From positions 36,531,501-36,595,500 of the forward strand of contig NC_092526.1 of the NCBI RefSeq assembly GCF_037038585.1: 64,000 bases of DNA, written 5' to 3'. The notes under the pieces were generated by a model. It was not told the origin of the DNA, made no database searches, and saw nothing but the letters and a program-made list of their open reading frames with translations. The DNA is from Patagioenas fasciata. Its lineage: Eukaryota > Chordata > Aves > Columbiformes > Columbidae. A program made the position numbers and the translations under genes. Shown piece by piece: positions 13,301-25,799 of this stretch; position 1 is the stretch's first letter; each line of letters opens with the position of its first letter.

Positions 13301-16247
13301 AAAGGACATTTTCCCGGACAACTGCAAAAGCCTTTACAGTGAAATGTAAAATCTTCACTCATCTTCTTCCCCCGCTTCAGTCCCAAGGGGCGGGATGAAG
13401 GACGGTACCCGAAACCTTTTGTTTTCTTCTGTCACCTATGACAATGCAAGACTGCTCGTCAGATCACTCCTCACCACTTTCACAAAGGAAAATAAGGATA
13501 TTCAGCTTCTACCGGAGCTACTTATGAAACTTGGATTTCCTGTTTGTCTCCCTACCATGAAGATCGTCTGATGTCTAATAATGCATTTGCACTCAGCCAA
13601 CAGCTTTCCTTCCAGCAGAGCACTAATCTGAGAATTCCCTCCATGCAGATTCTTGTCCTCATACAACTCCTCAGCACTTCCCTTTGACATCTCTACTCTC
13701 TTGTCAAAATCTGATGGACTTTCCCATGTGTTGACCAATTCCATTTGGAGGCACTGACAGTGTGATGCTTACACAATGGGAAACTGAGTTCGGAAATGTA
13801 CGGGGGTGTCAGGAGTTCCCATTAAAATAACCCATTTGTTCACCAGGCAAACCTGATTTATGAGCATGGGCAGCATCCTCACTTTAATTCCCTTTGCAAC
13901 CACAACTCCTTGAGAGGACGGCTGACTGGGGCATCACTCTGAGACAAGCTGGGCTCCCAGACTAATATCAGTTACATGGGTTTCTTTTTTTTTTTTTAAT
14001 TATTTTTTAAATGCATAGATGTGCTGCTGCTTTGGTCAGCTACAGACCCCAATACTCACAGCTGGCTCCTGCCAGCTCCCAGAGCCTGCTGACAGCCTCT
14101 TCAAGCATTCAAATTGCGAAAACAAATACTTCTCATACCTACCATACAAAAAACATTCACTAGAAGGGCTAAGAAAATGCACTCTGTTGTTAAATGGTAG
14201 TGAAGAGCAAAAACAGCCACACTGTATGCAAACAGGAAAGAAACTTGCTTTAAAATGTCATTTCATTTGCTTACATAATCAATTCACCAAGCTGTTGTGT
14301 TTTTTTCTTGGTCACGCAACACTTCATACTATAAAGGCATTTCCTTTAAAAGCAAGGTAACACAAATAACAGCTTCTACTGATAAATACAGTCCAAAAAC
14401 ACTGCTTTAATCTTTGGTACTTAAACTGAAATCCATATTGCGGCAGCTGGATGGCCTGAGTTTCAAAGGTGCCAAGCGCTTACTAGTTCCAGAAGTTGCA
14501 GAAAGAGCAAGTGCTGTGTGTCTCTCTTCATCAGACTATGTCCTGAGATGCTCAAATATCCTCACCTAGTGTGTCAGGGCCCTGCACCCACTGAAAGGGC
14601 TTCAAATGCAAGAGGTGTCAACCTGACAAGCAATGCTCATTGCTAGCACCTGTACAGAAGCAGAACGTAGTCATTCAGCCCCATTTTCTTATGATAAACA
14701 TGATAAAGGTACTCCAGAAGGCTTAAGTGCTCATAGTAAGCAAGAAGTCTGCCATTGAAGGCCTGCAGCACCTCATTTCCATTCCCAAACCCCATACAGC
14801 CCACAAAAGGGCAATAAATTCTCATCAGAGCAGATAAATCTGAATCAGCTGGGGGCAAACACAAAAACAGCCTGACGTCTGCAAGCACAGCATGAGCAAA
14901 GCTATGAAACGCCACCTGCTTCAAACACTAAGCACAATGTCCTCCATGGTACCTTCTCAGAAAACAAGTCTTCATAAAGCAAATTCCCCTCCTGCTGAAG
15001 GAACTGGGCTGCTTTCCCTCAAGCTGAGGAGCTGGTGTTTTCGCACACAAGCTACTCCAGAGAAGCCTCTGCCATTACACTGGTTGCTGAAAAGGAACTT
15101 TAGGAGTTAGGGCCACAGCTCATCTGTAACGCTCTGATACACAGTATGGCGAGACGTGAGAAAATTCCTCGCACAACCCTTTTTCTTAATTACCAAAAGC
15201 AAGAACCGCCCATTGGCGCAGCTGTGCCTCAGCAAACCCGGGGAAGGCATCCTGGGAGGCCAGCCTTGCGGAGCCAAGCGCCGCGAGAAAGAGCCCAGCA
15301 CAGGGCTGTCACGCTTGAGCTGCTCTCTGCCCTTCGCACGAAAACCCTGGACCTACCAGCACCAAATGCCAGCTGACAGAACTCGGCAATTAGCTGAGGA
15401 CACTGCCTCGAAGCAGAAGTGATGCACAGTCACCTAAGCCAACTGCTGGCCACGTTTCTACGAACACAGCAATGCACAAAGCAAGAATTTGGTGGGAATG
15501 ACAAGACCGCTCAACCTTGCGCTGCGAAGCTTTCTGTCCTGCTGCACCAGCCCCAGACAATGAGGTTTACTGAGCTTTTCCTCTGGTCATCACGCAACCA
15601 TGTGCCATAACGGCCAAAAACCACATTATTTCCTGGAGGAAAAAAGAAAAAAGTCAAACAGATAGAGGATTTGGCATAACCCCCAAAACCATCTATCTTT
15701 GACATCCTAAAAGTAACAATAGTCATTCAAGGCATGATCGTTTATACTACAAGACTCATTACACAGGAGGCCTGACTATTTTTAGAGGTAGATATCACTA
15801 CAATTGAGTGCTAGATAAACCCAAACAATTATTTTAAAAGGGTATTCCATCACTAATTATTCTAAACACCTTCCGCGCTGGGCAGGTTGGCCTGCTGCCC
15901 TTCTCAAGCATAACAGCTCAGAGAACAACGCTACAGCTTCACTGGCACGACGCTTGAGCCGTGGTGACAGATAACTCAGAACAAGCAGCGTGTCCATACG
16001 AGTCCAACAGTCAGGGTGAGCTCGTTACCGCTTCTGCACGCCAAAAGAAAACCAAGACGGCAATCTTGTTTATGCGACAAAACCCAGGAAGTTTTAAAGA
16101 TTCCCTGAGGAATAAACACGCTACAAACAGTGGCGAAAGTCCTTGAGCAACAGCACCGCATTCGGAGCCTCAGGACTCAAAGAAGACACAGCACAACACA
16201 GAAACATCAACTGAGGTTTGTTGCTGCTTGAAAGAACCTACTGGAGA

Positions 16248-16261
16248 TGGAAAAAAAAAAA
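16248..16261. repeat. Poly(A) run
   Basis: A run of about 13 A residues just left of the CpG island. It is a simple homopolymer and nothing links it to a retroposed element. Confidence 0.8.
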
Positions 16262-16679
16262 GAAGTTAGGCTCCTGCACACAGACATATCTGCCCAAAGA
16301 ACTAAATAAAAGCCCAGGCCAAGCACATTTTTCCCTGAGATGTAAGAGGCGGGAGATGCAGCCGGGGCAGAAGGAGGGGCAGGAGCCACCCCTCGGCCAT
16401 GGGCCATCTGGGCATCCTTCAGGGCAACCCAATACACCTTCGTTTCTAAAAAAACCCACGTTTTTTAAGCAAACCGGACTTTCTGCATGATAAGAGATAT
16501 TTTCGACCACAGTTTTTTTCCAGCACAGCCTAAATCCAACCAAACCCAGGAGGAACCACAAAACCCAAACCCACCGGTGGCCACAGCAACAGATGGCACA
16601 CTAGAAAAAAAACAAAGGGGGCTTCCAGCGTATTTTAACGAGCCAGGAACAGGAGACGCTGCGAGGTGAACCCGCATTT

Positions 16680-17650
16680 CACGCCCGAGGTCCTCTCGCA
16701 AGGACGTGCCCGCCTTCCCCGCTGCAGAGGGCGGGCGGCGGGGCCGGGGGGCGGCCGGTCCCGGATCCCGGAGGGGGCAGCCGGGGGAAGAGGAGGACAG
16801 CCCGGGGAAGGGGAGGACAGCCCGGCCACCGCGACCGCCGCATTCCCCTTCCCCGCCCGCTGCGGGCTGCGGGGCGGCAGAGCGCCGGGCAGAGCCGGCG
16901 GTCCTCAGGCAAAGGCGCCGGGCTCGGCGGCCGAATCGCCGGGTGGCCCCCACGGGGTCGGCGACCGCGGCCAAACTTCCCGCGGCGCCGCCACCCCCTC
17001 AAAATGGCTTCGCCGCCGCCGCGGCCCCTGACCGGGCAAGGCCGCCCGGGCGTCCGCCCCGGCCCCGCCGCCGGGCACGGCCGGGCCCCGCGCCGCACTG
17101 CGCCCTGCCGAGCCGGCGGCCGGCACCCCCGCCCCGCCGCGTCCAACAGGTGCCGAGCGGCCGGGCCCGCCACCGCCGGCACCTGCCGCCGCGTCAGGAC
17201 CTGGACAGGTCCCGCAGGGCGCTCCCGCCGCCGCGCCCCAGCCTCACCTCCCCCGCCGCCGCCGCGCCGCTGCCTGGGCCCCGCCGCTCCGCCATCCGCA
17301 GCCCCGGCCGAGCCGAGCGGCGGCCCCCGCTGCGCCGGCGCCGACGCCGACACCGACACCGGCTCCCGCGCGCGCCTGCGCGACACCGGGCACACCGGCC
17401 GCGCGCGCCCCCGCCCGGGACGTCCAGGCCGCGCCCCGCCCGCCAGCCGCGCGAGCTCCGCGCGGGGGGCGGGGCCGGGGGTTGTGCCGCCGATTCCCAT
17501 TGGCGGGAACCAGGCGGGGCGGGGCCCCGAGCGGCGGGGAGGGCAACGGGAGCGGGGCGGGGCCGGCTGGTCGGGGAAACGGTGCTGATTGGGCGAGCGC
17601 GGCGGGGTGGGCCCCGGGGGCGGGGCCAGGGCCGGCGTCTCGCTGGTGGC
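16680..17650 (-). promoter_or_regulatory. ADARB1: CpG island promoter, probably ADARB1
   Basis: About 1 kb of very high GC with CpG at close to full frequency, in sharp contrast to both flanks. It contains repeated GC boxes (GGGCGG or GGGGCGGGG at about 17466, 17515, 17553 and 17617), two CCAAT boxes on the minus strand (ATTGG on plus at 17499-17503 and 17588-17592) and an NRF1-like GCGCGCCTGCGCG at 17370-17382. There is no clear TATA box. The CCAAT orientation and the good minus-strand donor at 17247 point to transcription leftwards from roughly 17.4 kb, although such islands are often bidirectional. Gene order next to SLX9 makes ADARB1 the best candidate. Long stop-free frames on both strands here come from GC richness and are not evidence of coding. 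Confidence 0.75.
17248..17440 (-). other. ADARB1: Candidate first exon (minus strand) of the CpG-island gene
   Basis: On the minus strand GGGGGAG is followed by GTGAGGCTGG, a good splice donor; the last exon base would be 17248. An ATG (A at 17295) opens a frame of 16 codons, beginning MAERRGPG, that reaches the donor in phase 0. The -3 base is C and +4 is G, so the start context is only moderate. Human ADARB1 begins translation in a downstream exon, so this is most simply 5' untranslated sequence with an upstream open frame. The transcription start at about 17.4 kb is estimated from the CCAAT and GC boxes. Confidence 0.4.
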
Positions 17651-19521
17651 ACCTGCGGGAGTTTTGGCAAAGCCGCGGGGTGCGGGGACACAGCGGGACC
17701 CGGTACATGTGTCACTGTTCCCCGCCTCTCGGTGCTCCTCAGGCCTGCGGCCTGGCGTCGCTGCTGTTGTCTGCCCTCCAGAGCGCTTCATCACGGCCCA
17801 AAATCGCGTTCCCCACCACAGCTGACCACAAACACCAACTGGCTGAGCAGCAATCTTCCTTTCCCAGCTTCCTGTCCCTCTGAGGTTGCTGAATGAACAC
17901 TAAAAGTTATCAAATAAGCCATCAGCTCATTTAATTTGCCCTCGGGTAATATTTTTCCATCTGAGAAGCTCCATTAAGCACTATCCACTGCAACCTTTTT
18001 GCCTGGAGCACGGTTTCCAGAGCCAAAGGACGCAGCGATCACCCATCACATATAGAGGGGGGATAGCAGACATCCCCTGTCCCAGCTGCACATGACAAGA
18101 AATCTCAGGGCAGAAGCAAACCCACCTGGAAAGGCATCAGTTCCATGCCCAGAAGCAAAGGGCAAGCTGGCAGATACAGCCAAACCGCCAGGAACATCCA
18201 TGTGCACCCCTCAACTCACATCCTGGTGCACTTCATGGATCTCTTCACAGCAAAAAAGGCTAATGGCTGTTTTGCACTCAGGTGTTTCTGGTGAGAAGAG
18301 CAAAGTGTTAAGCACAAAGTCAGTGAAACGCAGCGTATATGCTGGAAACATCAGAAGAAGCAGCTTCCTCCAGGGGAGGATTGGGACACGTGGCTGTGGG
18401 CTGCACCAGCCCCAGGACTCTGCAGTGGGTCAAAGCAAAGACGAGAGGTACCAAGGGGACCTGGAGCGTGCTGAGTTTCCTCACCCAACACAAAGTCTGG
18501 CCATGGATGGAGCTCAAAGGCCATGGCTGCTGGTGACACCAAGACACAAGCAGAACCCAGGAACCACCAGCCTTTGCACAGAGGAATATCCAGAACTGCA
18601 ACAGCCAACACTAACACCAAGATGCCATGAAGAGAGGTGGGACCTTGCTTGCAGGGTCCCTCCTGGAAGACCACTCCTGACACCCATCCTTCTGCAGCTG
18701 CCCACAGGCCCACGGGTGGAAGAAACTGTTCCTTAAAGCAGGTAGGATCCAAAAGGAGGGAACATTTAAAGGTAAGACATTTAAAGAAAAACACATGATT
18801 TTCCAAGGCACTGACCCGCGGACGTGCTGGTGGGACGAACCACCAGTGGGAAGAGTGGCTGCTCCACTCCCCATGGCTTCTTCCCTCTCCGCGTTTGTTC
18901 CTGCCAGCACGAGGATCCGTGCGCACATTCATGGGGAGGGTGAAGACGAAGGGCACGAAAGCTCATGCTGGAAACAACCATTCTCCCTCCCTTGCAGGGA
19001 CCATCGTCCTCCTCTGCCCGGCTTGGGGGCTGCAGCACCTTCATCTCCAGGAACACCTGTCTATGTTTCCTTATCATATTTTATTTTCGGCTCAAGGAAT
19101 TTAACACTAGCTACTACTTTTTTTTTTCCTCCTCATTAGAATCAGCAGTGAAGCCAGCAAGAATGAAACCATGTTCCTCAATTCCACCTCTGTGTCATGG
19201 GCTGAAGCAGCTGTGTCCCAACAGGATGCTGGAGAAACAATTACCAGGCTGGGAATTAATTACCTTGACTAGTACCCCTGGTGATGATGACCACAGCACC
19301 CATCCTGCTTCATGGCCAGCCCGATCAGAAAAGAGCTCCCTCCCTCCCCAAACAGCGCTGGCCTTGGCAAGCTGCGCCGCTGTAGCACAGTTGCTGGAGC
19401 TTATGAAACATCACATTTTCTAAATGATTTGCTCTTTTTCATCCTAATTTTCATCCAAATCTTGTTTTAGTTTGGGTTGGTTTTGCTTGGTTTGTTTTCC
19501 ATAAACTGACTTTAATAAATG

Positions 19522-19563
19522 AATGGCTTTTTAACAATGGCTTTTCAACAATGGCTTTTCATC
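19522..19563. repeat. 14-bp tandem repeat, three copies
   Basis: The unit AATGGCTTTTCAAC occurs three times in a row (19522-19535, 19536-19549, 19550-19563) with single-base differences. It is a short local duplication in AT-rich sequence. Confidence 0.9.
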
Positions 19564-20728
19564 AAAATCCTGGGAAATTGGAAATACTAGGCTGTTGCTT
19601 GTAAAACAGAGCACAGCGCATTTTGAACGCCACAAGCCAAATGCAGCTTTACAGTTTCTGTGCTCTGAAATGGTTTTGCACCCTAGGGCAGATGAACTTG
19701 CAGCCTGGCCTCGCTCCTTGGGATCCCCACACCCCAGGACATGTCTGGGGGCTCACACAGCACTGGTGGGAGCAGGACTCTGCCTGGCACAAGGCTCCGG
19801 CACAGGCTGATGCTCCCCCGGCTGTGGCTCATTTGCCACCAGTGTCACCAGCAAGGCTTGTGCAGCGCAAGACGTCCCTGTGGGACATGGGGTTTCAAGA
19901 GCTCAAATGACTGTGGGCTTTGCCAGAGCCACGGATTTCAGCAACAACCCGCTCTTCCCAGAAGCGTCGCCTGTGATTTCAGGGAATTTTGTCTGGAAAT
20001 CTTGCCTCGCTGCCACGTCTGACCATCAGCTGAAGCTTCCCGTTGCCTTTTAATGGCTGTCTGCGCCTTCTGCAGGCAACTTGTCCACAACCTCTGGTCC
20101 AGAGAGCAGAGTCCGAGGTGAAGGACCCACATTTCGGCATCCTGAGGGCATCCAAGGCAGCGGTTGAACGCAGCCCTGTGTGCTGGTCCTGCCATCCCCA
20201 CCCATCGTTCTTGCAAAGCAATTCCCGTTGCACACCCACTGCATGGGAGCCACACTTTGCACCCGGCGTGTCGTTCATCCAGACCTGCTTTTAGAGTCCT
20301 TGCCCTCGCCCAAGGGACGTGGTGGACGACCTGCCACCTCCTCCATCCTGTGCCACCAACCTGGGAAGCCCGAGCAGCAGATCCACGCTTGGTAGTTTCC
20401 CCCTGCTGCTGCCATATGGTCCATGGTGGAGCAGCAGCCAAGCCGGGGGAACCCGCTTCCAAAGCAATGCTGCAAAAAGGAGGAGGAGAAACACTGTGGT
20501 CTGCAGCTCCCCACTGGAGCTGATGTTTCCATGCCATTGAGATATCAAATTGTTTGTTGTATAATTGGCATTGGTTGCAAAGACACAGCTCCTACTTTGT
20601 AACGTGTGTGCCTGGATTCTTACCACCTTGTTCATACATGATTGATTTTACGCATGTGCAGATACCAGAACACGATACAGCTGTTTTGTAGATGGTCTGC
20701 AACACAAGTTTCTGAGGCCAGTGCATGA

Positions 20729-20823
20729 CTGTAACCTCATCTAGGTGTTCCTGCTCTGGCAGGGGGATTGGACTGGATAAGCTTTCCAGGTCCCTTCCAG
20801 TCCTTGACATTCTGGGATTCTAC
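20729..20823 (+). mobile_element. CR1 LINE 3'-end fragment
   Basis: It contains GTAACCTCATCTAGGTGTTC, the CAGGGGGATTGGACTGGAT block and GACATTCTGGGATTC, the terminal 95 bp of a CR1 element of the same subfamily as the copies at 2980 and 26685. It is severely 5' truncated. Confidence 0.9.
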
Positions 20824-21800
20824 TGTGTCAAGGAGAGGTCAAGAAAATTAAAACAGCAAAATTAATGTTGGGAATTAGGAGAAGAAAAAAATTGGAAGTA
20901 AGATCCAGCAAGAGTTATTAGGTACAAAACCAACATCTCTGGCTGAAAAATCCCAAGACACAGGCTGTGAGAGGTTGGAAAAACGTGGAAGAAGCATTGC
21001 TTGAACTGGTTTGCCACTTCCATTAGGCTGGCAACCATCAGCAACAGCATCCAGCTTGCAGCACCCCCACTTGGCTGCAGCAGCCTGGGAGGGACTGGGC
21101 AGTGCAGAGCATCCCGTGGGTTCTATGGGGGCCCAGGACCACCAACAGGCTTTGTGGGCTGGGGAACCGCTCAGTGAGTACGAGCTCCACCTTTACACTG
21201 AGGTAGAGGAACATCGACAGCTTTGTAAGAGTTAGGTGCTCTTCCCACAGTAATACCTCCCTGCTCCCAACCCTGCAAATGGGCACATGAGACAGGCGGG
21301 GGTTGTTTTACAGAGTGAAGTGGGAGGTGTTTAGATTAAACTTTGTATTGGTGAGCAGTGTTTAAACGTATCCAGGATGGCTATAAACTCACTCAGATTA
21401 AATATACCCAAAATAGCTGCAAACACGGCCAGGTCCCCTTGGCTGGGCGCACCGACGCTGCACCCAGCGAGGAACCGCCGGCCACGTCTCTGGTCTGTGA
21501 TGCTGCTCATGCACTCATCAATCCACCGAGCAGCAGCCAGGCTTGCAGGAGGCATCGATGCCCCCCAACCCATCCCGGTGTGGGGGCCTGAGCAGCCCCC
21601 TCCTCCCGGCAGAGCCTGTGGAGAGCGGAGGGAGCAGCAGCATCCCCTGAGGAAGCAGCGATCCTTCTTGCCACCCCTCTCGCACGTTCTGGTCTCTGTC
21701 TCTCAATACCTCAAACAGTGCCTGGTAGACCCGGACAAACCAGACATGTAAATACCCATCAAGTCTTCAGCCACAAGAACAGTCTGTTCTCATGGCCCCT

Positions 21801-21830
21801 TCTGTCTGTCTGTCTGTTTGTCTGTCTGTC
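21801..21830. repeat. (TCTG)n microsatellite
   Basis: About seven TCTG units with one interruption (TTTG). Confidence 0.95.
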
Positions 21831-22830
21831 CTCCCAGGCTGGCTGACCATGGGACAAAGGGGTGCGTACGCCAGGGTGATTATCTCTTCCTCCACCTCCT
21901 TCTCCTGGAGGATATCCTGGCATCATCCACCTTCGCCTGCCCAGGTTGTGACATTTGTTCCCTTCCCAGCAGCTTCCTGTTTGGGACATTTCTTTGTCTT
22001 GGTTTCCTCTCCGACTTGTGCCACTGAAACCAAGGCGACTGTACCGGGAGCGTCAAGCAAATGAGGTATCGCACGCCATGTTTCATGCTGTCGGCATCCT
22101 CCGCAGCAAACTGCATCCCACATGATCATCGGGCAGACCTGTTGGCTCATCACACCGAGCAGCAAGTGCGCTATGACAGCCGCAACGCCACCAGAGACCC
22201 CACCACACGGCTGTGGTTGCCACCAGCCACGCTGGCATCTTGCTGCCTGTCTGGCTCACTCAGCAGCCAAGAGAACCTGCACTAGATTCAACTACAAAAA
22301 TCCTCCTTGGTTTACGAACGCTGAGCACAGCGTCCGCATCCCACCACTGCAGCCACCCCCTTCATTGCCCCAGAGCAGCACAGCAACTGTCCCCCAGTAC
22401 CATCAGGGACAACCACGGCTCCTGGGATGACAAGCCACATCGAGCAGATCCAGGCAGACTTGTATGGTAACAGGAGGAGTTCACGCACAAACCACAGCGA
22501 GTTCAGCCAGGGTCACCAACACACCCCATCTGGCATGAAACACCGATCTAAAAGCAGAGAGAAACCCTTAGATTATATTTTCATGCATCCTGCTCGAAAC
22601 CGAGAGATCTGGAAAATCACCGAGCACTCGGACGCAAAAGGTCTAAATCTCAACGACGCTCCTGGCCGTGCTGTGTTCTGTTTGTACTATTTAACAGCTT
22701 CTTCATAAGGAAACAATCGACTTGGTTAAGGAAAAAAAGCCACCGCAAAAATCCTCGCCCTGCTGTTCAGCCCACAGAGCTCCATCAGCGCCATCGCTCT
22801 TGACGCTGGTCCCGGTTTGTGTTGCTGGAG

Positions 22831-22910
22831 CTCCTGCGCCGGGCGGAGGGAAACCACAGAGCCGCACGCTGCGGCTCCGGCGGCCCTGGCGCCAGGAAGG
22901 GACCGGCCTC
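22831..22910. other. Small GC/CpG-rich patch
   Basis: About 80 bp with a local cluster of CpG dinucleotides (CTGCGCCGGGCGG, GCTGCGGCTCCGGCGG) in an ordinary background. It is too short to call a CpG island. It could be a small regulatory element or a chance cluster. Confidence 0.3.
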
Positions 22911-25402
22911 AGGGAACTGAAGGCAACCATTTATTTTTGCATGGTTTTGGAAACACTTCCTTTAGCATATAATGCATTTTTCTCCCATCTGTATTTCTTA
23001 TCGCCCTCAAATATTCCATTTTTTTTAACCACAAGTCTAACTTTGTTACATCTGTGCTTAGTAACTGTAACCTATTTCAACACTTTCTTTATTTTTCATG
23101 GATGGAGGCACTGCTTTTTCACACCGAGTCCAGGCCCCTGGGTCCCACCCCTGCTCTGTGCTGCTTCCACCCCGATTGCAGCTCCCGGGGGCCGACGCTG
23201 CCTTTTGCAGAGCAAATGGCTGAACAGGATTAGATTGCTCATCAAAATGAAAACACAAAGCCAGGTTTAACGCCTCGCATTGAAGCAAGCCCATGCTTCA
23301 GAGCAGAATCAGCAGATAATTATCACGTCAGGGAAGAGTTAGCATTGCAGGGCATCATTTTCCCTTGCAAGGAAACAGTAAGTATGGAGATAAGGGTGAT
23401 CCAATTAACCAGGCTTTCCGTGGATTTCCAAATGGCATGTGGCAATGCTCTTAGGCGCTTAAAGAATGCCCAAAAGCTCTTAAAGAAACTGAGCTGCTGT
23501 GGGATAAGAGGTAGAGACCTCCTGGGATTAGTAACTGGCTAAAGGTCAGGATGTGAAGAGCAGGACTGCATCACTCCAGGGAGGGCACTGGTGGAGCCCT
23601 GAGGGTCTGACCCATCCTGCACCTCCCTGGGTGCCCTGGAAAAGGCCAGGACACAGCAAGGTGACAACAGGTCCTGGCAGGACGGCCACCAAGGGCAGTG
23701 AAAGCAACAGACAAAGGCTGCTGCAAAAAGGCGATGGTGAAGTCTGTGCTTCAGGGCAGGGACACGTGGCTTTTTGTGCTCAGCAGCAAAGGCTCCATCA
23801 GGTGATCCACCTCGCCCCTCTCTTGTGCAACATGTGGTGAAAGGAGGAGCTGCTGGCGCCGATCTCACCTCTGCTTCCGAAACCACCACGTGTCTCAGAT
23901 TTCGCATGGTGTTGTATTTCCTCGGGTTCCCTGCGCCTGCTCCTGCTACATCTGCGGGAATCCACCTCGGGCTGGTTTCAAATGTACCTGTGCTGTAGAT
24001 GAAGGGCAAAAAGAAACAGGTACAAGTGTGCAAGCAGCTTTGTAAAGTGTGGGAAATGCAAGGATCAGCTGGGGAAGAGGGAGAAATAACCCATGCAGGG
24101 AATGGGCTCGCTGCACGTGCTGGGGCATGCAAGAGGGAGGACTAGCGGAAGGTCACAAACACCATGCCTCTGCTCTGCCACCCACGTTTGGTTCTGCCCC
24201 TTTCCCTTCTGGGCTGGATGAAGCAAGAGTCACTGCAGTTGAAGGCTTTGTTGCTCCCTGAGCGCTGGGCTGGCCGTGCTCCTGCGGGGGGACTGCCCAG
24301 GACCAGACCAAGGCTGCAGGGATCCTGTTGTCCCCACCCCGAGCACTGCAGCCACCTCTCTGGCCAACGGCCCAGGCAGAGCACGCAGGGGAGGGATGGA
24401 GGAAGGAAGTTCAGTGCTATTTGCTATTCAAAGGGAAAATATGGCTTCCTTGTGCCCCAGGTTCTCCGTTTCCAGGAGTCACTGTGCTCACCACGCTCTC
24501 CCAAGATACACTGGCCTGACGCAACCCCTGCTCCAGCAGAAAAAAGCACCATGGGCCATCGCCGGTACCATGGGAGCTGCAAGAGCTGCTATAAAAAAAT
24601 ATGCCTTTGCAACCTGCCAGCCAAAGGCGCTACCCATGAGCTGCTGGTGAAGGAGTATTCCCTTCCACCCACCACTTTGGGTGCTTTGTGCGTAGCAGAA
24701 AAGATCCACTCGTAGCACCAGATGGACAGGATACCCAGGCTTCTGCTTTCAGACACGGCTCCGTGAACAGCCTTCAAGGGCAAAATCACCAACAAAAAAG
24801 AAAACAGCTGCGAAAAGCAGCCCCAGATTTTTCCAGTCCTGAGTTTGCAGAGCATTCGCTGCTTACTCATTCTTTGCTAAGTCTAGAGCCGCCGGGTCGG
24901 GCCCCCACCCTCCCCTCCAGCACAACTACTCCGTACAGCTTGGAAGCTATTTTTTCCCACCCTGCTATCTAAAAAAAAAAGAAAAAAAAACTGGCGTGAA
25001 AGCTTTTATCATCCTGAAAACATGCCAACTGCGAAGGCGACTCTGTGTCTCAGACGCCTGTTTCCTGGCAGATTTTAAGTCCTTTGCTCAACTGCTAGGA
25101 TGGCGGGGGCCGGAGACGCCTGCAGCAGCCGGCTACAAACCGGAGTTTCGAACAGGCACATGTTTCACTGCTGCTAAACACCCAGGAGAACAACATTTTC
25201 AAACAGCGGGCTCAGAGCTAGACGCACAGCCAAGTGACGGCGTCAGCCCATCCGAGGTAAAGAAAAAGGGTGAATGTACTCAGAGTGATGCTCTGCATGG
25301 AGCTGGAGGGATACCGGTGTGGGTACAGCCATGGTGGTGCCACCCACCCTTTTGCCCCTTGGGTGATGAGGCTTCAGCTCTGTTAGTTCTCTGTGGTTTG
25401 AA

Positions 25403-25799
25403 AGGAAAGGATGGGAGCTGGGGCTGTTTATCCCAGAGAACAGGAGCTGAGGGGAGACCTTATCACTGTCTACAACTGCCTGAAAGGAGCTTGGAGCATG
25501 GAGGGGGTTGGTCTCTCCTCCCGAGTAGGAAGTGATAGGGCAAGAGAAAATGGCCTCAAGTTGTGCCAGGCGAGGTTTAGATTGGATATTAGGAAAAAAA
25601 ATCTTCACAGAAAGGGTTGTTGGGCATTGGAACAGGCTGCCCAGGGAAGTGGTGGAGTCACCATCCCTGAAGGGGTCTAAAAGGCATTTAGATGAGGTTC
25701 TTAGGGACACGGTTTAGTGCTAGAGTTAGGTTAGACTATGGTTCAACTTGATGATCCTGAGGGTCTCTTCCAACTGAAATGATTCTGCGATTCTATGAC
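25403..25799 (+). mobile_element. CR1 LINE 3' region, about 400 bp, near consensus
   Basis: The order of blocks is that of a well-preserved avian CR1 3' region: GAGGGGAGACCTTATCACTG, AAATGGCCTCAAGTTGTGCC, GGTTTAGATTGGATATTAGG, AACAGGCTGCCCAGGGAAGT, GGTGGAGTCACCATCCCTGA, then the TTGATGATCCTGAGGGTCTC block and a tail of GATTCTGCGATTCTATGA. It is 5' truncated, and this part does not encode the reverse transcriptase catalytic core. It is the best-preserved CR1 copy in the window, so probably one of the youngest here. Confidence 0.95.

Larger units (their letters stand above)
1..16679 (-). other. ADARB1: Presumed large 5' intron region of ADARB1 (no coding exon seen)
   Basis: This AT-rich stretch contains no open frame that resembles a known protein; the open frames are short and scattered on both strands. 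The assignment rests on gene order: in human 21q22.3 ADARB1 lies downstream of SLX9 (FAM207A) in the same orientation, and here the strong CpG island at 16.7-17.65 kb sits just past the SLX9 3' end with CCAAT boxes pointing leftwards. ADARB1 is known to have a very long first intron. No double-stranded-RNA-binding or deaminase coding exon of ADARB1 is present in the window, so the assignment is inference only. Two CR1 pieces, a CpG-rich patch and a 37-nt exon-like segment inside it are listed separately. Confidence 0.4.

Noticed and set aside
13502..13744. 80-codon minus-strand frame starting MELVNTWESP in the presumed ADARB1 intron
   Set aside because: It does not resemble the ADARB1 N-terminus or any other protein that I recognise, and it is within the length expected by chance.
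16679..17896. Very long open frames on both strands across the CpG island (371 codons minus, 396 codons plus)
   Set aside because: Stop codons are AT-rich, so any GC-rich, CpG-rich island yields overlapping long frames in several phases. The peptides are Arg/Pro/Gly/Ala repeats with no domain, and promoter motifs and a splice donor fall inside them.
18092..18736. 214-codon plus-strand frame near the CpG island, considered as a divergent gene
   Set aside because: There is no domain, no codon pattern that I could use to support coding, and antisense frames of similar length overlap it. A non-coding divergent transcript remains possible but is unsupported.
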